Below are positions 38,269-47,651 of a stretch of 64,000 bases of DNA, in pieces (the stretch's first letter is position 1; each line of letters starts with the position of its first letter). Below the pieces are notes generated by a model. That model worked only from the letters and a program-made list of their open reading frames with translations, searched no databases and was not told the DNA's origin. Source of the stretch: Stakelama pacifica (GTDB lineage Bacteria; Pseudomonadota; Alphaproteobacteria; Sphingomonadales; Sphingomonadaceae); contig NZ_SNWD01000003.1 in assembly GCF_004361835.1 (NCBI RefSeq), positions 124,001 through 188,000 of the forward strand, in the 5' to 3' direction. A program made the translations under genes and the position numbers.

Positions 38269-40257
38269 ATGAAGATTGCCCAGTTGCTTGCCGGTGCAGC
38301 GTTGCTCGCGCCGGGAGTCGTTCACGCGCAACAGACCGTCGAAGCGCCGCAGCCCGACGCCGCCGCCATGCCCGCCCGTTCTGAATCGGGCGGCAGCAAT
38401 GCGGGGAATGACGATATTCTGGTCACCGCGACCCGCTCTCCGCAATCGATCGACCGGATCGCGTCGTCGGTGACGGTGCTCGACAAGAAAACGATCGACC
38501 GTGACGGCGACCTGTCCGTCGCCGATCTGTTGCTGCGCACGCCGGGCGTCAGCCTGTCGCGCAACGGCGGATATGGCACCGCGACCTCGCTGCGCATTCG
38601 CGGGGCGGAGAGCGACCAGACGGTGGTGGTGATTGACGGGGTGAAGCTGAACGATCCGTCCTCCACCGGCGGCGGGTTCAATTTCGGCAATCTGCTCGTC
38701 GGCGATGCAGCGCGGATCGAAGTGTTGCGCGGGCCGCAATCGATCCTGTGGGGCAGTCAGGCGATCGGCGGTGTCGTCAACATCGTCACCCCCCTGCCCG
38801 ACCGCGATCTGGAAGGGAGTTTCGATGTCGAGGCAGGCAGCCGCAACACGGTGAGCGGCCGTGCGGCGATCGGCGGGACGACCGGCCCGCTCGCCTGGCG
38901 CATCGGCGGGCAGAGCTTTACGACCGATGGTGTTTCGGCGCTTGCTCCTGAATTTGGCGGCCAGGAAAAGGACGGATACACCAATCGTTCCGCCGCAGGG
39001 CGCGCGCTGTTGACGCTGTCGCCCGACATCAGTGCCGAAGTGCGCGGCTATTATGGCCATGGCCGTACGGAGATTGACGGGTTTAGCGGCGACACCCCCG
39101 AATATTCGCTGAATGACGAATTTGTCGGCTATGCGGGCCTGAACTTTGCGCTGTTCGACGGACGGCTGCGCAACCGGGTTGGCTATGCCTATACCGATAC
39201 CGACCGCGACAATTACAATCCGGCGCGCGAGCGGGAGCAGACGTTCGACGCATCGGGCAATAATTATCGGCTTGAATATCAAGGCAGTCTGGCCGTTACC
39301 GACCGCATCGATGCGACGTTCGGCGCAGAGCATGAAATTGCGCGCTTCAGCAGCGTGTCGCCACCTGCATCGCTTGCCACGCCGGTGCCGGACCCGGCGC
39401 GCGGCCGGACCGAGATCAACAGCGTCTATGGTCAGGTGAATGCCGAGATCATCGACGGGCTGACGCTGACCGGTGGCATCCGCAATGACGATCATAACCG
39501 CTATGGCGCAAAAACGCTGTTTTCGGGCGGCGGCGTGTGGAAGCTGCCCAGCGGGACGGTGCTGCGCGCCAGCTATTCGGAAGGGTTCAAGGCACCCTCG
39601 CTCTATCAGCTATATTCCGAATATGGGAATGAAGCGCTGTCGCCCGAACGCGCCAAGGGCTGGGAAGCGGGCGCTGAACAGCGTTTTCTGGACGAGCGGA
39701 TTGCGATCGGCGCGACCTATTTCGAGCGGCGTTCGAATAACCTGATCGATTATTTCGGGTGCAGTGGCGACGGCACCGACCCGATGTGCTTCGTGCCCGG
39801 CACCGATACGCCGCGCTATGGCTATTACAGCAATGTCGCGCGCGCCTTTGCGCAGGGAATCGAAGCGGCGGGCCGGGCGAAATTTGGCGGCCTTTCGGTC
39901 AATGCCAATTACACCTGGACGCTGTCGGAGGACCGCTCGCCCGGATCGGCAACCGAGGGCAACCAGCTTGGCCGCCGTCCGCGCCATAGCTGGTATGCAT
40001 CGGCCGATTACACCCTGCCGCAGGGCGCGTCGTTCGGCGGTGCCGTTCGCTGGAGCGGGGAAAGCTTTGACACCGTGTCCCACGCAACCCGGCTCGACAG
40101 CTATACGCTGGTCGACCTGCGGCTCGACGTGCCGATTTCGGATCGCGTGACGCTGTTCGCGCGCGGCGAAAATGTGTTCGACGAGGCGTATCGCACGGTC
40201 GCCCGGTACAGCACGCTGGGCCGCACGATCCGGGCTGGACTTCGCGGACGATTCTGA
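38269..40257 (+). CDS. btuB: TonB-dependent cobalamin receptor BtuB
   Basis: Outer membrane transporter for cobalamin, 662 residues from the ATG at 38269 preceded by GGGGAAAGA. The signal peptide ends near VHAQQ. A TonB-box-like DDILVTATRSP precedes the plug domain (LLLRTPGVSLSRNGGYG, VEVLRGPQSILWGSQAIGG). The barrel ends in the canonical aromatic residue (GLRGRF). The riboswitch directly upstream gives the substrate. Confidence 0.95.
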   Translation: MKIAQLLAGAALLAPGVVHAQQTVEAPQPDAAAMPARSESGGSNAGNDDILVTATRSPQSIDRIASSVTVLDKKTIDRDGDLSVADLLLRTPGVSLSRNGGYGTATSLRIRGAESDQTVVVIDGVKLNDPSSTGGGFNFGNLLVGDAARIEVLRGPQSILWGSQAIGGVVNIVTPLPDRDLEGSFDVEAGSRNTVSGRAAIGGTTGPLAWRIGGQSFTTDGVSALAPEFGGQEKDGYTNRSAAGRALLTLSPDISAEVRGYYGHGRTEIDGFSGDTPEYSLNDEFVGYAGLNFALFDGRLRNRVGYAYTDTDRDNYNPAREREQTFDASGNNYRLEYQGSLAVTDRIDATFGAEHEIARFSSVSPPASLATPVPDPARGRTEINSVYGQVNAEIIDGLTLTGGIRNDDHNRYGAKTLFSGGGVWKLPSGTVLRASYSEGFKAPSLYQLYSEYGNEALSPERAKGWEAGAEQRFLDERIAIGATYFERRSNNLIDYFGCSGDGTDPMCFVPGTDTPRYGYYSNVARAFAQGIEAAGRAKFGGLSVNANYTWTLSEDRSPGSATEGNQLGRRPRHSWYASADYTLPQGASFGGAVRWSGESFDTVSHATRLDSYTLVDLRLDVPISDRVTLFARGENVFDEAYRTVARYSTLGRTIRAGLRGRF

Positions 40258-40303
40258 TCGACCTGAGCAGCACCCATCCCCCGAAACGGGATCAAGGAGA
40301 GGC

Positions 40304-40855
40304 ATGATGACGAGCATGGTTTCAAATCGCAGCGCATCCACATTGTGGATCATGTTGCTGACCCTTGTCAGCACGGTGGCGACATTGGCGCTTGCCTGTG
40401 CAACGCCCTATGCCGCGCTTGCCGCACTGGCGGCGACGCGGATGCGGCTGCGCGACGGGGTGCTGCTGATGGCAGCGGCGTGGGGCGCCAGTCAGGCAGT
40501 CGGCTTTTGCGTGCTTGGCTATCCGCACAGGACAAGCACCTTTTTGTGGGGCGCGGTGCTGGGCCTTGCCGCGATTGCGGGCGTTGTCGCGGCGCGATTT
40601 GCGGCGCAGCGCATCCCGGCAAGGCACGGTGCGGTGACGCTTGCCATCGCGCTGATCGTTGCGACGATCGCGATCAAGGCGGTGGTGCTGATCGGGGCGC
40701 TCAATCTGGGCGGCGTCGCGATTACGCTGTCGCCATCGCTCACCTTTCAATCCTTCGTTCGGAACGCGGCATTCCTGATCGGGCTGGTCGGCGTCTATCA
40801 CCTCGCCCGCCGGGTAGGGGTGCCCGCGCCCGCGCTGCGCGCAGCGTCGGTCTGA
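40304..40855 (+). CDS. Unknown small integral membrane protein in the cobalamin operon
   Basis: 183 residues with about five hydrophobic segments and no recognised motif; AAGGAG lies just upstream of the ATG. The sequence opens MMTSMVSNRSASTLWIMLLT and ends in an Ala-rich tail. Its place between btuB and a DUF1636 gene, under the riboswitch, suggests a role in corrinoid or cobalt handling. That role is inferred from context only. It could be an inner-membrane transport component. Confidence 0.75.
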   Translation: MMTSMVSNRSASTLWIMLLTLVSTVATLALACATPYAALAALAATRMRLRDGVLLMAAAWGASQAVGFCVLGYPHRTSTFLWGAVLGLAAIAGVVAARFAAQRIPARHGAVTLAIALIVATIAIKAVVLIGALNLGGVAITLSPSLTFQSFVRNAAFLIGLVGVYHLARRVGVPAPALRAASV

Positions 40856-40864
40856 TTTCGGGCA

Positions 40865-41272
40865 ATGCTGAAACCGGCATCCGACGGCGTCGCGGTGGTG
40901 GCATGCAATACATGCCGCCACTCGGCGCAGGCGCGCGAGGATGAACAGGGCCGCAAAGGGGGCGCTGCACTGGTCGAGGCCCTGCACCGGGTAAAGGCGT
41001 CGGACGCTGCCTATGACGGCGTGGAAGTGCAGGAAATGCCATGTCTCTTCGCCTGTTCCCGGCATTGCACCGTGCATCTGCGCGGACCGGATCGGGTCGG
41101 CTATGTCATGGGCGATTTCACGCCCGATGAGGATGCGGCGCGCGCGATCCTCGATTATGCCCGGGCCTATGCCGACAGCGAATGGGGCAGCGTCCCCTAT
41201 CGCGACTGGCCGCAAGGGGTAAAAGGGCATTTCATCACCCGTACCCCGCCGCAAGGATCGCTGGTCGAATGA
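40865..41272 (+). CDS. DUF1636 family metal-binding-like protein
   Basis: 135 residues. The cysteine pattern CNTCRH near the N-terminus and CLFACSRHCTVHL later is that of DUF1636 (thioredoxin-like ferredoxin fold), often found near cobalamin genes. It may bind metal or an Fe-S cluster; the function is unknown. Its stop overlaps the cobT start by 4 bases (ATGA), supporting co-translation. Confidence 0.85.
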   Translation: MLKPASDGVAVVACNTCRHSAQAREDEQGRKGGAALVEALHRVKASDAAYDGVEVQEMPCLFACSRHCTVHLRGPDRVGYVMGDFTPDEDAARAILDYARAYADSEWGSVPYRDWPQGVKGHFITRTPPQGSLVE

Positions 41273-42279
41273 ACCGCTGCCCAAGTGTCGAAGCATTTAA
41301 TGCAAGCCTGACCGCGCTGCCGGAGGCCGACCGGGAAGCACGCGATGCAGCGGCGGCGCGGCAGGGACAGCTTACCAAGCCGCCGGGGTCGCTGGGTCGG
41401 CTGGAGGAAATCGCAATCTTTCTTGCCGGGTGGCAGGGTTGCGAAAAGCCGGCGATCGAGCGCGGGCGGGCGGTCGTCTTCGCGGGCAATCACGGTGTCG
41501 TAGCGCGCGGTGTGAGCGCATTCCCGGCCGAAGTCACTGCGCAGATGGTAGCCAATTTTCGCAATGGGGGCGCAGCGATCAACGCGCTGGCCGGGGCTGC
41601 CGGGCTGACGCTGGACGTGGTGCCATTGTCGCTCGACCGGCCAACCGCCGACTTTACCCAAGCGCCGGCGATGGAGGCGCAGGAGTGCCTCGCCGCGCTG
41701 AATGCGGGGGCGGCGGCGATTGCGGATGCCGACCTGCTGGTGCTTGGCGAAATGGGTATCGGCAATACGACATCGGCGGCGGCGCTGGCACTGGCGAGCT
41801 ATGGCGGGACTGCAGCAGACTGGGTCGGACCGGGAACCGGCGTGGATGCCGAAGGGATTCGGCGCAAGATCGACACGGTCGAGGCGGGGCTGGCGCTGCA
41901 TCGCGATTCACTGACTACCCCGTTCGAGATTTTGCGTCGGCTTGGCGGGCGCGAGATCGCGGCGATTTCGGGCGCGGTGCTCGCGGCGCGCATGGCGCGG
42001 GTGCCGGTGGTGCTTGACGGGTTCATCGCAACATCGGCGATTGCGCCGCTGACCGTACGCAATCCGGCGATTACCGCGCATTGCATTGCGGGCCATTGCT
42101 CGGCGGAGCCGGGGCATCGCCGGTTGCTGAGTGCGCTTGGCCTGACGCCGCTGCTTTCGCTCGACATGCGGCTGGGCGAAGGAAGCGGCGCTGCCGTGGC
42201 GGTGCAGATCATCCGGGCGGCGCTTGCCGCGCATGGGGGCATGGCGACCTTTGCCGAGGCGGGGGTTTCGGGCGGGTGA
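41269..42279 (+). CDS. cobT: Nicotinate-nucleotide-dimethylbenzimidazole phosphoribosyltransferase
   Basis: Activates the lower ligand base DMB to alpha-ribazole phosphate for cobalamin assembly. 336 residues from the ATG at 41269. Signature KPPGSLGRLEE is near residue 40; VFAGNHGV, LGEMGIGNTTSAAAL and GHCSAEPGHRRLL are family blocks. A repeat-bearing gap of about 160 bases separates it from cobC. Confidence 0.95.
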   Translation: MNRCPSVEAFNASLTALPEADREARDAAAARQGQLTKPPGSLGRLEEIAIFLAGWQGCEKPAIERGRAVVFAGNHGVVARGVSAFPAEVTAQMVANFRNGGAAINALAGAAGLTLDVVPLSLDRPTADFTQAPAMEAQECLAALNAGAAAIADADLLVLGEMGIGNTTSAAALALASYGGTAADWVGPGTGVDAEGIRRKIDTVEAGLALHRDSLTTPFEILRRLGGREIAAISGAVLAARMARVPVVLDGFIATSAIAPLTVRNPAITAHCIAGHCSAEPGHRRLLSALGLTPLLSLDMRLGEGSGAAVAVQIIRAALAAHGGMATFAEAGVSGG

Positions 42280-42307
42280 TAGCATGTTGCATCGATCTGA
42301 ATCTATG

Positions 42308-42420
42308 AGACGATCGTCATTGCGAGCCCCGAAGGGGCGCGGCAATCCGGAAGCGTCGCGCGCATTGCCGGATCGCCGCGTCGCTGCGCTGCTCGCGATG
42401 ACGATTAAGGTATTGGGTCA
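42308..42420. repeat. Interspersed repeat between cobT and cobC
   Basis: A partly palindromic unit of the GTCATTGCGAG..GCAATCCGG..CCGGATCGCC..GCGATGACG type. Related fragments occur near 3306-3360, 11329-11380 and 56322-56395. No gene. Confidence 0.6.
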
Positions 42421-42438
42421 AGCATACTACAAACCGGT

Positions 42439-43002
42439 ATGACCTGCTTCCCACTCCATCTGATGCGGCATGGCGAGACCGCGCTTGCCGGGCGGATGGT
42501 CGGGCATCTCGATTGCGATGTGCTGACAAGCGGCGTGGCGGATTGCGCGCGTCAGGCGGCGGGGCTTGGCGTGGATCGGATCGTCGCGTCCGACCTGATG
42601 CGCGCGCGGCGCAGTGCTGAGGCCGTTGGCAGGACGGAAACCGATCCGCGCTGGCGCGAACTGGATTTCGGGGCATGGGACGGGTGCGCCGCGTCGGAGT
42701 TGCCGCCCGATGCGCTTGGCCGGTTCTGGGACGACCCAGATGCGAATCCGCCACCGGGCGGGGAGCGCTGGTCGGCGCTGGTGGCGCGGGTTGCCGCAGC
42801 GATTGCCGACCTGCCGCCCGTCCCGACACTGATCGTGACGCATGGTGGACCGATGCGCGCGGCGCTCCATCATTTATGTGGGTTTTCGATCGCGCAATGC
42901 TGCGCGTTCGACCTGCCCTGCGCGTCGCTGCTGAGTTTGTCGGTATGGGACGGCGATGTGCGCACGGCGCAGATTACGGGGCTGCGATCATGCGCGGCCT
43001 GA
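42439..43002 (+). CDS. cobC: Histidine phosphatase, probable alpha-ribazole phosphatase
   Basis: Removes the phosphate from alpha-ribazole phosphate (or the cobalamin phosphate). 187 residues. The catalytic RHG motif is in HLMRHGETALAG, and the second His is in VTHGGPMRAALHH. WRELDFGAWDG is typical of CobC. It overlaps cobS by 13 bases. Specificity rests on position between cobT and cobS. Confidence 0.88.
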   Translation: MTCFPLHLMRHGETALAGRMVGHLDCDVLTSGVADCARQAAGLGVDRIVASDLMRARRSAEAVGRTETDPRWRELDFGAWDGCAASELPPDALGRFWDDPDANPPPGGERWSALVARVAAAIADLPPVPTLIVTHGGPMRAALHHLCGFSIAQCCAFDLPCASLLSLSVWDGDVRTAQITGLRSCAA

Positions 43003-43706
43003 TCGTCGCGCTGAATTTCCTCACGCGCCTGCCCGGCCCGCGCGTCGATGCGGGGCCGGAGGATTTTGCCGCCGCGATCCGGCTGTATCCGCTCGTCGGG
43101 CTGGTGATCGGGGCGCTGGTCGCGGGTGCGGGCTGGCTGGGGGGGCAGGCCGATCCGTGGCTGGGCGCGCTGGCGGCGCTGCTGGTGTGGGTGTGGAGTA
43201 CCGGCGCGCTGCATCTCGACGGGCTGGGCGATATGGCCGATGCGCTGGGCGCGGCGCATGGCGACCCCGATCGGATGCTCAGCGTGATGCGCGATCCGCA
43301 TATGGGGAGTTTCGGGGCGGTCGCGCTGATCCTGCAACTGGCGGCGAAGCTGGTGCTGCTGCATCTGCTGCTGCCGGTGGGTTGGGCGGTGCTGGTGGCG
43401 ATTCCTGCGGTGGCGCGGATCGGGCCGCTGGTCTGGGCGCGGTTCCTTCCCTCGCTACGCCCCGGCGGGCTGGGTGCGAGCGTCGCGGGCGCGACGCGGG
43501 TGCGCGATCTGATCGGCTGGGCTCTCGTGCTGGCGGGCGCGTGTGTGCTGTTGCCGGTGCTGATCGCGGTGCCGCTGGTGCTGGCGGGGCTGGGCCTTTG
43601 GTTTCGTGCGCGGCTCGGCGGGATGACCGGCGATGTCCATGGCGCAGGGATCGAGCTTAGCGAGAGCGCGCTGCTGGCGCTGGCCGTGCTTTACGCAGCG
43701 CTCTGA
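42990..43706 (+). CDS. cobS: Adenosylcobinamide-GDP ribazoletransferase (cobalamin synthase)
   Basis: Joins GDP-cobinamide and alpha-ribazole(-phosphate) in the inner membrane. 238 residues, multi-spanning. Signature stretches are [10 protein letters not shown], the metal-binding [15 protein letters not shown] and [14 protein letters not shown]. The start at 42990 lies inside the end of cobC. It is convergent with cobQ and overlaps its 3' end by 16 bases. Confidence 0.95.
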   Translation: MRGLIVALNFLTRLPGPRVDAGPEDFAAAIRLYPLVGLVIGALVAGAGWLGGQADPWLGALAALLVWVWSTGALHLDGLGDMADALGAAHGDPDRMLSVMRDPHMGSFGAVALILQLAAKLVLLHLLLPVGWAVLVAIPAVARIGPLVWARFLPSLRPGGLGASVAGATRVRDLIGWALVLAGACVLLPVLIAVPLVLAGLGLWFRARLGGMTGDVHGAGIELSESALLALAVLYAAL

Positions 43707-45145
43707 GCAATCGCGATCATCGCGTCGATATCGAGGCTGGCTTCCAGCGCTTCGGCGATCTCGTCAAGCGCGGCGTGAATGTCCGCGTCATGATCGACGC
43801 CGCTGCCCGCCGCGCCGATCCGCGCCAGCCATGCCGCGCGCTGAGCAGCATCGCCCAGCAGGCCGTGGATATAGCTGCCCGCAACCAGCCCATCAGCCCG
43901 CATCGCACCCTCGCCGCGCCCATCCGACAGGCGAGTGAGCGGCCGTTCGGCATCGGGCCCAGTCGTTTGCCCCATATGGATTTCATAGCCTTGGAAGCGC
44001 GCGCCCAGCGCCTCGCCGGACACCTCGCGCAGCACTTTATCGCCGCCGATCACCGTTTCGATATCGAGCAGGCCAAGCCCGGCAATCTCGCCCGGAGGCC
44101 CCTCAATCCCCTCCGCGTCGGAAATCCGGCGGCCCAGCATCTGATAGCCGCCGCACAGGCCGAGTACGGGCCGCCCCTTTCGCACATGGGCGAGGATATC
44201 GACCTCCCACCCCTCGGCGCGCAGGAAAGCCATATCGGCGCGCGTCGCCTTTGATCCGGGCAGGACGATCATCGCCGCATCGGGGATCGGCTCACCCGGC
44301 GGGACCATCACCAGCTCGACACCGGGTTCGAGGCGAAGCGGGTCGAGATCGTCGAAATTCGCGATGCGCGGGGTAATCGGGCACGCGATGACGAGGCGCT
44401 CGGCCGCGCGAGCGGCGCTGCGTTCGAGGATCACCGCATCTTCGCTGGGAAGGCGGCGCGCGGCGCGCACCCATGGTACGATACCGAAATCGCACCAGCC
44501 GGTGTGCTGCTCGATTGCCGTCATACCATCGGCGAACAGCGCAGGATCGCCGCGAAATTTGTTGATCAGGAAACCACGGATCATCGCGGCGTCTTGCCGG
44601 TCGATCACCGCATGGGTGCCGACGATCGAGGCGATCACCCCGCCCCGGTCGATATCGCCGATCAGCACGACCGGAACATTGGCGGCGCGGGCAAAGCCCA
44701 TATTGGCGATGTCGCCGCTGCGCAGATTGACCTCAGCGGGCGATCCTGCTCCTTCGACCACCACGATATCGGCGTCGGCGGCGAGGCAGCGATAGCTGGC
44801 CAGCACCTCATCCAGCAGCCCGGCCCGCCCCTCCCGCCAGTTGGCGGACCCGAGCGTGCCGCGCACGCGCCCACGCACCACCAGCTGCGAACTCCGGTCA
44901 CCCTGCGGTTTGAGCAGCACCGGGTTCATATCGACCGTTGCGGGCGTGCGGCACGCCATTGCCTGTGTCGCCTGCGCGCGGCCAATCTCTCCGCCGTCCG
45001 CTGTCACCGCTGCATTGTTGCTCATATTTTGCGGTTTGAACGGGCGGACGCGCAGGCCCCGATTGGTCAGCGCGCGGCAGATACCGGCGACGAGCACCGA
45101 TTTGCCGACATCCGACCCGGTCCCCTGAAACATCAAAGCGCCCAT
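43691..45145 (-). CDS. cobQ: Cobyric acid synthase
   Basis: Amidates adenosylcobyrinic diamide to cobyric acid using glutamine. 484 residues from the ATG at 45145. The N-terminal dethiobiotin-synthetase-like ATPase has [14 protein letters not shown]. The C-terminal triad-type amidotransferase domain has the Cys in [10 protein letters not shown]. It overlaps the cbiB stop by 13 bases. It is unusual to keep this gene without the earlier corrin-ring pathway, unless cobyrinate derivatives are salvaged or the ring genes lie elsewhere. Confidence 0.95.
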   Translation of the reverse strand: MGALMFQGTGSDVGKSVLVAGICRALTNRGLRVRPFKPQNMSNNAAVTADGGEIGRAQATQAMACRTPATVDMNPVLLKPQGDRSSQLVVRGRVRGTLGSANWREGRAGLLDEVLASYRCLAADADIVVVEGAGSPAEVNLRSGDIANMGFARAANVPVVLIGDIDRGGVIASIVGTHAVIDRQDAAMIRGFLINKFRGDPALFADGMTAIEQHTGWCDFGIVPWVRAARRLPSEDAVILERSAARAAERLVIACPITPRIANFDDLDPLRLEPGVELVMVPPGEPIPDAAMIVLPGSKATRADMAFLRAEGWEVDILAHVRKGRPVLGLCGGYQMLGRRISDAEGIEGPPGEIAGLGLLDIETVIGGDKVLREVSGEALGARFQGYEIHMGQTTGPDAERPLTRLSDGRGEGAMRADGLVAGSYIHGLLGDAAQRAAWLARIGAAGSGVDHDADIHAALDEIAEALEASLDIDAMIAIAQSAA

Positions 45146-46071
45146 ATCACTCCCCCGGCGATCAGCCATAACAGCGCGCAGGCGCGAACATAGATGGTGA
45201 GCGCCTTTGTCAGGTCAGCCGCCGTTGCTGCGCGCCCTTCCCCGCCGATCCACGGCTTTTTCTGACGAACACCGTCATAGGCAATCGGTCCGGCCAGCGC
45301 GATGCCCAGCGCGCCTGCCATCGCCGCTTCGGGCCAGCCCGCATTGGGCGAGGCATGGCGTCGATGATCGCGCGCCATTACGCGCCAGCCGCCGATACCG
45401 GCGATACAGATCAGCAAGGCGGACAACCGGGCGGGGATGAAGTTGAAAAGGTCATCGCACCGCGCCGAGGCCCAGCCGAACGCACGAAACGGTTCTTCCT
45501 GATGGCCGATCAGGCTGTCGGCAGTGTTGATCGCCTTATAGGCCCAAAGCCCCGGCAGTCCGGCGAAGAGCAGCCAGCACAGCGGCGCTGCCACGCCGTC
45601 GCAAAAGCTTTCGGCAAGGCTTTCGATTCCGGCGCGCGCCACACCCGCTTCGTCGAGCGATGCGACATCGCGCCCGACGATCCGCGCGACGGCTTCCCGC
45701 GCCGCCGCCATGTCCCCTGCGCCAAGCGCCCGCGCGACGGGGCGGACATGCACATACAGGCTATGCTGGGCGAGGCCGGGCCATGCGAACACGCCCGCCG
45801 CGATCCAGCCCCAGCGCCCGAACAGCGCGTAACACAGCGTCTCGATCGCAAGCCCTGCGATGATGGCGATGAGGATGAGGAGCAGCAACGTAACCACGCC
45901 CAGCGCCCGGCGTACTGCGGCGCTTCGATCGGGCCGGTTCCACCGCGCCTCGCACGCCCCGATCACGCGCGCAAAACCGCCAACCGGATGGCCGATCGCG
46001 GCATAGAGCCGGTTGGGCCAGCCAATCGCCGCATCCAGCGCCAGCCCGATCAACGCAACCGGGTGGATCAT
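45133..46071 (-). CDS. cbiB: Adenosylcobinamide-phosphate synthase
   Basis: Attaches aminopropanol (phosphate) to cobyric acid in the membrane. 312 residues from the ATG at 46071. Family blocks are [38 protein letters not shown] and [13 protein letters not shown]. It has several membrane helices. It overlaps the upstream decarboxylase gene by 4 bases (ATGA) and the downstream cobQ by 13. Called CobD in the Pseudomonas naming. Confidence 0.94.
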   Translation of the reverse strand: MIHPVALIGLALDAAIGWPNRLYAAIGHPVGGFARVIGACEARWNRPDRSAAVRRALGVVTLLLLILIAIIAGLAIETLCYALFGRWGWIAAGVFAWPGLAQHSLYVHVRPVARALGAGDMAAAREAVARIVGRDVASLDEAGVARAGIESLAESFCDGVAAPLCWLLFAGLPGLWAYKAINTADSLIGHQEEPFRAFGWASARCDDLFNFIPARLSALLICIAGIGGWRVMARDHRRHASPNAGWPEAAMAGALGIALAGPIAYDGVRQKKPWIGGEGRAATAADLTKALTIYVRACALLWLIAGGVIWAL

Positions 46072-47057
46072 TGCGCCAGCGCCGCCTCCAGCCGATCCCA
46101 TGCCTCTGCCGTTCCGGGCAAACCGAAGCGCAGCCAGTGCGGATGATCGGCAAAGGGGCGCACCAATATCCCGGCGCGGGCGAGCCGGTCGAACAGCGCG
46201 GGCGCGTCCTCGACCTGCGCCAACCGGAACAAGGGGCACGCCCCACTCGCTGCCATGCCGTGCCGTTCGAGCAATGCGTCGAGCGCGCGGGCGTCACGCA
46301 CGATCCGCTCGCGCGTGGCGGCAATCCATGCATCGTCGCGATAGGCAACGGTGCCCCAGACAATCGCCTCCGCCGATACCGGCCAGTCGCCGAGCAGCGC
46401 CCGCAGCCTTGCCAGCACCACCGGCGGCGCCACAACGAACCCCAGCCGCAGCCCGGCCAGCCCGAAAAATTTGCCGAAGGAGCGCAAGACGATCAGCCGG
46501 TCTGCTCCCCTGCTTTCCGGCAACACACTTGCCCCCGGAATGGCGTCGGCAAAGGCTTCATCCACGACCAGCCAGCCCCCATTGCGTGCCTGATCGCTTG
46601 CCAGTCCGAGCAAGGTCTCAGCCGCAATCAACCGGCCATCGGGGTTGTTCGGATTGGCGACGAGCAACGTCCCGTCCATCGCACCAAGACGATCAGGGCG
46701 GATCGTTTCCGAGGCAATATCGACATGGGTCCCGTAACAGGGCGTAACCGCCCGCACCGGCCCGCCCAGCCCCAGCGCGGGGAGCAGACGAAGCGCGATC
46801 TCGCTACCCGGCACCGCCGCCACCCGATCGCGCGCAACGTCGAAATAGTCCGCCGCCGCCGCCTCCAGCGCAGCAAGCGTGTCCCGCGCCGGAAGCGACG
46901 CCCGATCCACCGTGAGGGGCGCAGACGGTGCCCACGCAACCGGGTTGATGCCCGTCGAAAGGTCGATCCACGGCTGCAGCGCATCCGGATACTGGCGCTT
47001 CGCATGGTCGATCCTGCCGCCATGATGGGTGAATGTCGCCGATTGTGCTTGCGTCAT
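46068..47057 (-). CDS. cobD: Threonine-phosphate decarboxylase (PLP), makes aminopropanol phosphate
   Basis: PLP aminotransferase-fold enzyme providing the aminopropanol linker to CbiB. 329 residues from the ATG at 47057. HHGG and WIDLSTGINP near the N-terminus are typical. The PLP lysine is in RSFGKFFGLAGLRLGF, and VANPNNPDG is conserved. Called CobC in the Pseudomonas naming. It is first in a minus-strand operon with cbiB and cobQ, divergent from cobU with a gap of about 55 bases. Confidence 0.92.
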   Translation of the reverse strand: MTQAQSATFTHHGGRIDHAKRQYPDALQPWIDLSTGINPVAWAPSAPLTVDRASLPARDTLAALEAAAADYFDVARDRVAAVPGSEIALRLLPALGLGGPVRAVTPCYGTHVDIASETIRPDRLGAMDGTLLVANPNNPDGRLIAAETLLGLASDQARNGGWLVVDEAFADAIPGASVLPESRGADRLIVLRSFGKFFGLAGLRLGFVVAPPVVLARLRALLGDWPVSAEAIVWGTVAYRDDAWIAATRERIVRDARALDALLERHGMAASGACPLFRLAQVEDAPALFDRLARAGILVRPFADHPHWLRFGLPGTAEAWDRLEAALAQ

Positions 47058-47111
47058 GCCGCCCGCCATCGCCATTCGGGGCCGCACAGGCAAGCAAGAA
47101 GGACCGCGACC

Positions 47112-47630
47112 ATCACTGCGAAATCGATTCTGATCCTTGGCGGCGCCCGGTCGGGCAAGAGCAGCCATGCGCAGCGGATCGCCGAAAGCGTTCCGGGGGA
47201 GCGCATCTTCATCGCGACGGCGCAAGGCTTCGATGACGAGATGCGCGATCGGATTGCCCGCCACCGCGCCGATCGCGACGAACGCTGGCGCACGGTCGAA
47301 GCGCCGATGGACCTGATCGCCGCGATCCGTGCAAATGATGGATCGGAGCGGGTGATTCTGGTCGATTGCCTGACATTATGGCTGTCGAACCTGCTGCTTG
47401 CCGAACGCGATCTCGACGCCGAAACCCACGCGCTGGCCGCGCTGATCCCGACGCTTGGCGCAACCATCATCATGGTCAGCAATGAGGTGGGACTGAGCAT
47501 TGTCCCCGACAATGCCCTCGCCCGCCGGTTTCGCGATGCGGCGGGAACGCTCAACCAGCGGCTTGCCCGGATTTGCGAGGCTGCCGATTTCGTCGTGGCG
47601 GGGCATCCGATCCGTCTCGGTGCATCTTAA
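47112..47630 (+). CDS. cobU: Adenosylcobinamide kinase / guanylyltransferase, possible ATC start
   Basis: Phosphorylates adenosylcobinamide and transfers GMP to it. 172 residues. The P-loop GGARSGKSSHAQ starts about 10 residues in; FIATAQGFDDEM, IARHRADR, VDCLTLWLSN and VSNEVGLSIVP are intact. At the family start position the codon is ATC (47112-47114), with AAGAAGGA about 8 bases upstream. The nearest in-frame conventional starts (TTG near 47042, ATG at 47019 or 47022) would add about 24-31 residues without family similarity and overlap the divergent gene. Confidence 0.85.
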   Translation: MTAKSILILGGARSGKSSHAQRIAESVPGERIFIATAQGFDDEMRDRIARHRADRDERWRTVEAPMDLIAAIRANDGSERVILVDCLTLWLSNLLLAERDLDAETHALAALIPTLGATIIMVSNEVGLSIVPDNALARRFRDAAGTLNQRLARICEAADFVVAGHPIRLGAS

Positions 47631-47651
47631 CATCTGAACAAGGAGCCGATC

